The translations under genes and the position numbers were made by a program. A stretch of DNA of 48,070 nucleotides. It comes from Aedoeadaptatus acetigenes. GTDB lineage: Bacteria > Bacillota > Clostridia > Tissierellales > Peptoniphilaceae. The first letter of the stretch is position 1; each line of letters starts with the position of its first letter. Where the stretch lies: contig NZ_JAOQJD010000016.1 in assembly GCF_025566985.1 (NCBI RefSeq), positions 1 through 48,070 of the forward strand. The letters run 5' to 3'. The notes beneath the pieces were generated by a model. The model made no database searches. It had not been told where the DNA came from and saw only the letters and a list, made by a program, of their open reading frames with translations. Positions 42,092 through 48,070 of this stretch are shown here, one piece after another.

Positions 42092-42764
42092 CGTAACCTC
42101 CCACGTTCACATCGCTAATGATTCGTCCGTTGTCGAGGGTAATGACCCGGCGCTGCATGTGGTTGACGATATTTCTGGCGTGGGTGGCCATAATCACCGT
42201 GGCGCCGTCGTCGTTAATGCGCTTTAAGGTCTGCATGACGGTCATGGCCGTCTCGAAATCCAAGTTTCCCGTGGGCTCGTCGCACACTAAAACAGGCGGT
42301 TTGTTCACGATGGCCCGGGCAATAGCGAGGCGCTGCCCTTCCCCACCGGACAATTCGCCCGGGTAACTGTTTAGTTTATCGCTTAATCCGACGAGCTCCA
42401 ATACTTCCGGCACGCGCTTTTTAATGGTGCGGCCGCTTTCGCCGACGATTTCCAAGGCGTAAGCCACGTTTTCGTAGGCGGTCTTTTTTTGAAGCAGGCG
42501 GAAATCCTGAAACACGACGCCCACTTGACGCCGCAATTTGGGTATATACCATGGAGACAATTCGGTGATGTCTTTATTGTTTACGTAAATGTGGCCGCGA
42601 GAAACTTTTTCTTCGCAGATCAACAATTTGATTAAAGAACTTTTGCCTGCGCCCGAAGCGCCGACGATAAAAACGAATTGACCGTATGGGATTTCCATAT
42701 TAATGTCCATTAAAGCCTGTACGCCATTTTTGTACTCTTTATAGACATTTTGAAACGTAATCAA
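42078..42764 (-). CDS. ftsE: Cell division ATP-binding protein FtsE
   Basis: The 228-residue ABC ATPase has Walker A GASGAGKSSLIKLL, Q-loop VFQDFRLL, signature LSGGEGQRLAIARAI and Walker B VLVCDEPTGNLD. The TTG at 42764 is used as the start, 6 nt after GAGGTGG. It heads the ftsE-ftsX-M23 operon and diverges from the 5-formyl-THF cyclo-ligase gene; TATAAT/TATACT elements lie about 30-40 nt upstream on the minus strand. Confidence 0.97.
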   Translation of the reverse strand: MITFQNVYKEYKNGVQALMDINMEIPYGQFVFIVGASGAGKSSLIKLLICEEKVSRGHIYVNNKDITELSPWYIPKLRRQVGVVFQDFRLLQKKTAYENVAYALEIVGESGRTIKKRVPEVLELVGLSDKLNSYPGELSGGEGQRLAIARAIVNKPPVLVCDEPTGNLDFETAMTVMQTLKRINDDGATVIMATHARNIVNHMQRRVITLDNGRIISDVNVGGYDAVD

Positions 42765-42845
42765 CGATCCACCTCATTCCATACAATTTATCTCATTTAT
42801 TATAGTATAAGTTACAAAAATATGAAAGCGAGGAGCCCATTTGCC

Positions 42846-43403
42846 ATGAAAAAGAAATGTTTACGTAATAATTACAAGAAGATCCGCGACGAGATTCCCG
42901 AATCGACGCGGAAAGAAAAATCCCGGGCGATTTTTTCCCGCTTAAAATCCTTAGATGAATACAAAGAGGCGAAGCGTATCTTTCTCTTCGTCTCCATGGG
43001 AAGCGAAGTGGAGACCATTCATTGGCTCGACGATTTGCTGAAGGAGAAAGAAGTCTTGATTCCCGCCACGAAAAAAGGCGATTCGGAAATGAAAATGGCC
43101 CGCCTTTTATCAAAAGACGAGCTCGTCGAAAATTATTGGGGCATTTTGGAACTGCCGGAGGATTTGGCGCAAGCGCGGGAAGAAACTGTTTGCGATTTAA
43201 TCATTACCCCGGGCCTGGCCTTCGATCATTCGGGCTACCGCATGGGCTACGGCGGCGGCTTTTACGACCGCTTCTTCTCGAGCCACGAGGGCTTTCGATT
43301 GGGCGTAGGCTTTCACGAACAGCTCGTCCATGAAGTGCCCCGCAACGCATACGATCTGCCCGTTCACGCCTTTTTATCCGAGACGGATTGCCTCGTCTTT
43401 TGA
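42846..43403 (+). CDS. 5-formyltetrahydrofolate cyclo-ligase
   Basis: The 185-residue enzyme converts 5-formyl-THF to 5,10-methenyl-THF with ATP. It shows the N-terminal basic helix (KKCLRNNYKKIRDEI) and the nucleotide-site motif GYRMGYGGGFYDRFF. I start at the ATG at 42846, with GAGGAG 11 nt upstream; longer frames reach into the ftsE promoter. The 3' end overlaps larB, on the other strand, by 40 bp. Confidence 0.95.
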   Translation: MKKKCLRNNYKKIRDEIPESTRKEKSRAIFSRLKSLDEYKEAKRIFLFVSMGSEVETIHWLDDLLKEKEVLIPATKKGDSEMKMARLLSKDELVENYWGILELPEDLAQAREETVCDLIITPGLAFDHSGYRMGYGGGFYDRFFSSHEGFRLGVGFHEQLVHEVPRNAYDLPVHAFLSETDCLVF

Positions 43404-44059
43404 TGGATGGCGTAGACGATTTCCGCTGCCATGTAGGCGGCACCGTAGCCGTTGTCGATATTCACCACGGCCACGCCCTCGGCGCAGGAATTGAGCATGC
43501 TTAATAGGGCCGCCACGCCCCCAAAGGACGCCCCGTAGCCCACGGAGGTGGGTACGGCGATAACGGGCACTGAAACCAGCCCCGCCACCACGGAAGGAAG
43601 GGCGCCGTCCATGCCGGCGCACACGACGATGGCATCGCACCCGCCGATGGCGTCGATACGTTCGAAGAGGCGGTGGATCCCCGCCACGCCCACGTCATAA
43701 AAGGGCACGGCCTTTACGCCGAAATAGGCGAGGCTTCTTGCACACTCCTCCGCCACCTTTCCGTCGGAGGTGCCCGCCGTCACCACGGCCACAGAGCCTA
43801 CGGGCTCTTTTTTTGTGCCCGCCAAAGCGGTTTCTGAGAGGGGATCGTAATCCAGCCGCTCTTTTAACTCGCCTAATTTTTCGTAAGTCTCCGGAGCGAG
43901 GCGCGTAATCAATACATCGCCCTGTGCTTCCAGCAAGCCTTCGATGCAAGCCTTTAAGTGGGCCGGCGCCTTGTTCTCGCCGTAAACCACTTCGCCGAAA
44001 AGCCGCCTGCTTTTTCGTTTCGTATCCAAATTATAAAATTGTTTGTCGTCTCTCATCAT
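43364..44059 (-). CDS. larB: Nickel pincer cofactor biosynthesis protein LarB
   Basis: The 231-residue protein has a C-terminal PurE/AIR-carboxylase-like domain (VAVVTAGTSDGKVAEECARSLAYFG ... VCAGMDGALPSVVAGLVSVPVIAVPTSVGYGASFGGVAALLSML) and a short N-terminal segment with EVVYGENK. LarB carboxylates and hydrolyses nicotinic acid adenine dinucleotide in making the nickel-pincer cofactor of lactate racemase-type enzymes. No larA, larC or larE is in the window. The ribosome site is weak. Its end overlaps the cyclo-ligase gene by 40 bp, tail to tail. Confidence 0.93.
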   Translation of the reverse strand: MMRDDKQFYNLDTKRKSRRLFGEVVYGENKAPAHLKACIEGLLEAQGDVLITRLAPETYEKLGELKERLDYDPLSETALAGTKKEPVGSVAVVTAGTSDGKVAEECARSLAYFGVKAVPFYDVGVAGIHRLFERIDAIGGCDAIVVCAGMDGALPSVVAGLVSVPVIAVPTSVGYGASFGGVAALLSMLNSCAEGVAVVNIDNGYGAAYMAAEIVYAIHQKTRQSVSDKKA

Positions 44060-44133
44060 GGCCTGCTTCTTTCTATCTTTGACAAGTCTTAAAATACGTC
44101 ACTTCTTTGAAATGTACATCATTCTTTCACAAA

Positions 44134-44142
44134 TGATATAAT
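44134..44142 (+). promoter_or_regulatory. Extended -10 promoter for the MacB-like operon
   Basis: TGA directly precedes TATAAT (44137-44142), 20 nt before the TTG start. No -35 at the right distance. Confidence 0.6.
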
Positions 44143-44162
44143 AATGGCAAGGATGTGATGCT

Positions 44163-44915
44163 TTGGATCCATTGATTCGCATAAGGAATTTGTACCGAGT
44201 CTACCACATGGGCGAAGAAAAAGTCTATGCCCTTCGTGGCGTCAATTTAGATATACAAAAAGAAGAGATCCTCTGCCTCCTGGGAACCTCCGGCAGCGGG
44301 AAATCCACACTCTTAAATATGATGGCCGGTTTGGATCGGCCCACAAAGGGCGAGATTATTATTAACAACAAGATCCACATGGAGAAGCTTTCCGAGGAAA
44401 AGCTCACGAAGTTTCGCCAATTAAATGTGGGCTTCGTTTTTCAGTCCTATAATTTGATCCCTACCTTAACGGCCACGGAAAACGTGAGTTTGGGGCTTAT
44501 CTTTAAGGGCGTGAAAAAGCAGGAACGGGAAGAAAAGGCCCGCGCCATTTTGGAGCGTGTGGGCCTGGGCAATCGCCTGGATCACAAACCCAGCGAAATG
44601 AGCGGCGGCCAGCAACAGCGGGTGTCCATCGCCCGGGCCTTTGTGGATGCGCCGCCCATTCTCTTTGCCGACGAGCCCACGGGGAATTTGGACACCAACA
44701 CCTCCGTGGAAATCATGGAGATGATGTGCGATCTCGCCAAGGAACATAAGCAAACCCTCATCATCGTCACCCACGATTTGGAAACCGCCGTCTACGCCAA
44801 TCGCATCGTCGAGCTGCGTGACGGAAAAATCGTGCGGGACGAAACGCAACAGATCATCGAAAAAGCACGGGAGCTCGAACTTCTCCCCCAAAATAACAAC
44901 GAGGAGTCCATATGA
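44163..44915 (+). CDS. MacB/LolD-type ABC transporter ATP-binding protein
   Basis: The 250-residue ATPase has Walker A GTSGSGKSTLLNMMAGLD, signature MSGGQQQRVSIARAF, Walker B ILFADEPTGNLD and H-loop IVTHD, the LolD/MacB subfamily pattern. These ATPases drive mechanotransmission by FtsX-fold permeases rather than classical transport. The start is TTG at 44163 with AAGGA 8 nt upstream. It overlaps the next gene by 4 nt (ATGA). First gene of a three-gene operon. Confidence 0.93.
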   Translation: MDPLIRIRNLYRVYHMGEEKVYALRGVNLDIQKEEILCLLGTSGSGKSTLLNMMAGLDRPTKGEIIINNKIHMEKLSEEKLTKFRQLNVGFVFQSYNLIPTLTATENVSLGLIFKGVKKQEREEKARAILERVGLGNRLDHKPSEMSGGQQQRVSIARAFVDAPPILFADEPTGNLDTNTSVEIMEMMCDLAKEHKQTLIIVTHDLETAVYANRIVELRDGKIVRDETQQIIEKARELELLPQNNNEESI

Positions 44916-46468
44916 AAAAACAAACATGGCTATTAGCCGGTTGTCTGGTACTTACAAGCGTCGCGCCCCAAGTGGCCTCGGCTGCAAACGGCGCCAATGC
45001 CATTCCCCCGCAGAAGGTGGAATCGACGAGCCACGCCCCCATATCGATTTTAGACTTCACGGACATCAGCTGGCCCCAAGACAACGGCTCGGGGGCCGAC
45101 ATCCCCATTCGCTTCTCCATTAAAAACAACGGCAAAGGCCCCGCGAAAAACATTCGCATTCAAGCGGAATCCCAGGATTTAAACGGCTTAGTGCCGAAAT
45201 CCGTCACCACAGTGAATGCCAAATACTTCGCCCCGGGTCAAAAGGAAAGCTATACCTTTACCTTTCAAATGACGCCGGGCGGCGATAAGAAAAACTATCC
45301 CGTGAAGCTCTCCATCGCCTACGTCGACGTGAACACCAACGAGGTCCACGAGAGCAAGCAGATGGTCACCGTTCGCGCCGCAGGCGGTTCGGATCCCTCA
45401 CAGGCGGGGACGTCCTCCGGTGATCTTTCCGGCAGCGGGGACTTCTCCGGCGGATCCATGGGCGGCTTCTCCGGCGGTGACATGGGCTCGCCCCTTCCCG
45501 TCACAGGCTCCGAGGGCGCATCATCCGGCGGACAGGCTCCTTCCGGCAACAATACACCGAAGCTTGTGATCGACCACTACTCCTACGATCCCGTGGATGT
45601 CAAAGCCGGGGTGCCCTTTACCCTGTACTTCCGCATTCTGAATACCAACGGCAAAAAATCCGTGCAAAATCTGCGCGTCGCCCTTTCCGCCGATGCAGCG
45701 GAGGCTGTGGATGTGCCCACATCCTCCGGCCAGGGAGCCCAAGGCGCCATGGAAGCCGCCGCATCGAGCGGCGGTGGCGGCAGCGCCTTTATTCCCATCG
45801 GCAGCAGCAACACCTTTTATATCGATAAGATAAAGCCGAAAAAGCACGCGGAAAAAGAAATTACTTTGACCACGGCTCCGGATACGGCGCCGCGTACCTA
45901 CACCATTACGGCGAATTTCGAATACGAAGATTCCGACGGCAATCCCTACACCTCCTCGGAAGTCATCGGCATTCCCGTGATTCAAAGCGCGGAAATCGAA
46001 CTCGGGGATTTAAAAGTGGACAAGGAAGGCTTCGTCGGCGGCGAAATGCCCCTGTCTCTGGAATTTTTTAACACGGGAAAATCCGTGCTTTCCAATGTGA
46101 TGGTGAAAATGCGGGGCAATTTCGATGCGGATACCAATACCTACTTCGCCGGCAATGTGGCCCCGGGCAGCGCCCAAACCTACGACGTGAACATTACGCC
46201 ACGGGCCAAAGGCGAGCAAAAGGGCGAAATCGTCATTACCTACGACGATTCCACAGGCAGAAAACAGGAATTGGTCAAGCCTTTTGTCGTACAGGTGGAA
46301 GGCGATATGCCGGCAGGCGATGAAGAAGAGACGGAAGCGCCCCGCCCGGCCTGGGCCGTTCCCTTGGGCGTCGCCTTAATCGCCGCCATTGTCGGCGCCA
46401 TCGCCTTCTACGTCCGTAAGAAGCGCAAAAAATCCGGCGACGTGGACGACGAGGATTTGACGATCTGA
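44912..46468 (+). CDS. Exported Ig-like protein with C-terminal membrane anchor
   Basis: The 518-residue protein has a signal peptide (1-24, VASA end), three beta-rich Ig-like/CARDB-like domains (about 45-157, 216-357, 360-463), a Gly/Ser-rich linker (158-215), and a C-terminal TM helix (about 479-500) followed by RKKRKK and an acidic tail. It resembles S-layer-type COG1361 proteins that accompany MacB-like transporters in Gram-positives. Function is unknown; a role as extracellular partner of the permease is inferred from the operon. The linker contains LPVTG at 195-199, a sortase-like motif in an unusual internal place. Confidence 0.82.
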   Translation: MKKQTWLLAGCLVLTSVAPQVASAANGANAIPPQKVESTSHAPISILDFTDISWPQDNGSGADIPIRFSIKNNGKGPAKNIRIQAESQDLNGLVPKSVTTVNAKYFAPGQKESYTFTFQMTPGGDKKNYPVKLSIAYVDVNTNEVHESKQMVTVRAAGGSDPSQAGTSSGDLSGSGDFSGGSMGGFSGGDMGSPLPVTGSEGASSGGQAPSGNNTPKLVIDHYSYDPVDVKAGVPFTLYFRILNTNGKKSVQNLRVALSADAAEAVDVPTSSGQGAQGAMEAAASSGGGGSAFIPIGSSNTFYIDKIKPKKHAEKEITLTTAPDTAPRTYTITANFEYEDSDGNPYTSSEVIGIPVIQSAEIELGDLKVDKEGFVGGEMPLSLEFFNTGKSVLSNVMVKMRGNFDADTNTYFAGNVAPGSAQTYDVNITPRAKGEQKGEIVITYDDSTGRKQELVKPFVVQVEGDMPAGDEEETEAPRPAWAVPLGVALIAAIVGAIAFYVRKKRKKSGDVDDEDLTI

Positions 46469-47760
46469 TGAGTTACCGCGATCTATTCGACATGGCGAAG
46501 AAAAATCTCCTCGCCAGAAAACTTCGCACGGGCCTCACCCTTCTCGGCGTGGTCATCGGCTGCGTATCCATCATTATTATGCTCAGTTTCGGCTACGGCA
46601 TGACGGAAAACAATCGGCGCATGATCGAAGACTTCGGCGATGTGAAAAACATCAATGTGACGCAAAAGGAAGAAGGCAGCAAGGGCAAGGCCCTGACGCG
46701 CAAAACCATTTCGGAATTAAAGGAGCTTCCCCACGTGGTGGACGTGACGCCGGTTTACAACACCAGCGTGAACATGAAGCTCAGAAAATTTCAATCGGAT
46801 TTTGTGGGCATTACGGCCATGGAAAAGCACACCTACGATTCCCTGGGCTGGGAGATGGAAAAGGGCAGTTTCTTCCACGGCGACGGCAAGGGCCAAATGC
46901 TTTTCGGAAGCAGCGTCGTGGATATGTTTTACGATCCCACGGGCTCCACGACCATGCCCGCCATGGACGACGGCGAGGATCCGCCTCCGCTTTTTAATGC
47001 CGCGGGAAAAAGCATGACCATTACCTCCTCGGATTCGATGATGCCGGGAGAGAATATGGGCGCCGAGAATCTTTCCACGGAAATAAAAGTCACCGGCCTC
47101 ATCGCCAAGACGAAAAAAATGGACTACGACAACAATGTCTTTATGACCGTGGACGGTTATATGGATTTAATGGACCGCTTAAAGATGCCGCGGCCCAACA
47201 CCCACAGCTACGACCGCATTCAAGTGCGGGTGGACGATATGAAAAATGCTGAAGATGTTACATCTAGTATAAAAGCCCTGGACTACGATGCTTCCGGCAT
47301 GATCGAACTTATTAAGAGCATGAACAAAGGCATGGCCATCGTCAACGCCATCTTCGCCGGCATCGGCTCCATTTCCTTTATCGTCGCCGCCATCGGCATT
47401 GCCAATACCATGATTATGTCTATTTACGAACGCACACGGGAGATCGGCGTCATGAAAGTCATCGGCGCGTCGATTCAGGACATTCAAAAGCTCTTCCTCA
47501 CGGAGGCCGCCCTTATCGGCTTTATCGGCGGCGTCATCGGTGTGGCCCTGAGCCTGATCTTAAGCGCCGGTTTTAATCTCATCGGCAACCGATTCGCCAT
47601 GGCACAAGGTGCGGAAGAGGCCGTAAAAATCTCCCACATTCCCCTGTGGCTCGTCTTGGTGGCTCTCGTCTTCTCCACCCTGGTGGGCATCGCCGCCGGC
47701 TACTTCCCTGCCAAGCGCGCCATGAACCTCTCGGCCCTGGATGCCATTCGCAGCGAATGA
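46468..47760 (+). CDS. MacB-type ABC transporter permease (FtsX fold)
   Basis: The 430-residue protein has a TM helix at about 18-45, a large extracellular MacB-PCD domain (about 46-285) and three C-terminal TM helices, with ERTREIGVMKVIGA and the ending FPAKRAMNLSALDAIRSE that mark FtsX-fold permeases. Its ATG overlaps the stop of the Ig-like gene by one base. With the ATPase it should form a type VII ABC system that moves or acts on something at the cell surface; substrate unknown. Confidence 0.93.
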   Translation: MSYRDLFDMAKKNLLARKLRTGLTLLGVVIGCVSIIIMLSFGYGMTENNRRMIEDFGDVKNINVTQKEEGSKGKALTRKTISELKELPHVVDVTPVYNTSVNMKLRKFQSDFVGITAMEKHTYDSLGWEMEKGSFFHGDGKGQMLFGSSVVDMFYDPTGSTTMPAMDDGEDPPPLFNAAGKSMTITSSDSMMPGENMGAENLSTEIKVTGLIAKTKKMDYDNNVFMTVDGYMDLMDRLKMPRPNTHSYDRIQVRVDDMKNAEDVTSSIKALDYDASGMIELIKSMNKGMAIVNAIFAGIGSISFIVAAIGIANTMIMSIYERTREIGVMKVIGASIQDIQKLFLTEAALIGFIGGVIGVALSLILSAGFNLIGNRFAMAQGAEEAVKISHIPLWLVLVALVFSTLVGIAAGYFPAKRAMNLSALDAIRSE

Positions 47761-47823
47761 TTGTTTTCGAAAAAATCGAAAATGTTTCACGGGCCATCGA
47801 CATTTTATAAGTCTTTCCATTGA

Positions 47824-47849
47824 AAAAGGACCTCTTTTTACAGAGGTCC
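47824..47849 (-). terminator. Terminator after the transposase fragment
   Basis: AGGACCTCT and AGAGGTCCT form a perfect 9-bp stem; on the minus strand TTTTTC follows. It directly follows the transposase stop and may also slow rightward transcription from the permease gene. Confidence 0.8.
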
Positions 47850-47851
47850 TC

Positions 47852-48070
47852 TCAGACTGCAGACAAACTCCGAATAAAACTCGGGGTTTGTCTCTTTTTT
47901 ATGTATTTTTTCCATAAATCAGCAAAAGAAGGGCCGCAGTTTCCCCTCTCCCGATCTCTTCGATCCATCATTAGTGCCAGTTTTTTCATGTTCATGCATG
48001 CAAAGGTCAGCACCGCTTTCAGGTCCATTTTCTTTCGTCCACGCTGGTTGGTGTAGCGAAGGCCATGGTA
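47852..48070 (-). CDS. IS1182-like transposase, C-terminal part (continues right of window)
   Basis: Read from the right edge, 72 codons run in one frame to TGA at 47852. The sequence begins YHGLRYTNQRGRKKMDLKAV and continues LTFACMNMKKLA, the usual C-terminal ending of IS1182-type DDE transposases (a G-x-R-Y/W-x-x-x-RG...K, then LTFAxMNLKKLA). The rest lies outside the window, so I cannot say whether the gene is whole. Tail residues after KKLA (rich in Arg, then KKYIKK) are variable in the family. Confidence 0.8.
   Translation of the reverse strand, partial: YHGLRYTNQRGRKKMDLKAVLTFACMNMKKLALMMDRRDRERGNCGPSFADLWKKYIKKRQTPSFIRSLSAV
47871..47902. repeat. Inverted repeat at the transposase 3' end
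   Basis: GACAAACTCCGA and CTCGGGGTTTGTC pair over about 11 bp around an AT-rich loop, followed on the plus strand by a T-rich run. It lies within the transposase tail codons and could act as a rightward terminator for the MacB-like operon. Confidence 0.6.

Noticed and set aside
1..48070. CRISPR array, prophage or secondary-metabolite cluster
   Set aside because: No regularly spaced repeats, phage structural genes, integrase or biosynthetic megagenes are seen anywhere in the window.

Overview
The window is bacterial chromosome of roughly even base composition. Gene content and order point to a Gram-positive anaerobe of the Firmicutes/Bacillota. Supporting signs are strong AGGAGG ribosome binding sites, a T-box in front of valS, an Asp23/AmaP envelope cluster, a class B sortase, encoded CCA in the tRNAs and a DUF4364 regulator. 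A member of the Tissierellia (Peptoniphilaceae-like) is my best guess, by inference only. Almost everything is core housekeeping; the accessory parts are one IS200-type element, one transposase fragment at the right edge and a small AT-rich XRE operon.

Layout: 1-381 holds the 5' end of a 16S rRNA gene running leftward out of the window, preceded by three tandem near-consensus promoters. From 13586 leftward runs a long translation/quality-control operon: pheS, pheT, a long ZapA, a U32 (RlhA-like) RNA-hydroxylation protein, mutS2 and argS, then a hairpin, a B12-type radical SAM protein and a TPR protein. tRNA-Cys diverges from it; tRNA-Phe and tRNA-Gly, with a small Gly-zipper membrane protein, lie upstream. 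A leftward group hpt, CPBP protease, sirtuin, methyltransferase, hslO follows, divergent from a DUF4364 gene. Then come an XRE regulator with a paired operator, an ICMT-like membrane methyltransferase, the amaP-DUF2273-asp23 operon, T-box-valS, and amidohydrolase-trpS.

From 27.3 to 29.4 kb, rpsD and murC run rightward. A class B sortase, an IS200-like tnpA element and a polar amino acid ABC transporter follow on the minus strand; the transporter mRNA starts with an apparent 33-residue leader ORF ending in four arginine codons. Next are uvrB-uvrA and the cell-wall cluster ftsE-ftsX-M23 peptidase-ctpA. After convergent 5-formyl-THF cyclo-ligase and larB, a rightward three-gene operon encodes a MacB-like ABC ATPase, an exported Ig-like protein carrying an internal LPVTG, and its FtsX-type permease. 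The window ends in the 3' part of an IS1182-like transposase.

I found no CRISPR array, prophage or clear defence island. The most notable items are the arginine-rich leader ORF, the LPVTG-bearing Ig-like partner of the MacB-like transporter, the XRE double operator, the rpsD leader hairpin, and FtsEX paired with an apparently catalytic M23 peptidase. All functions are read from motifs and context; no database search was run.
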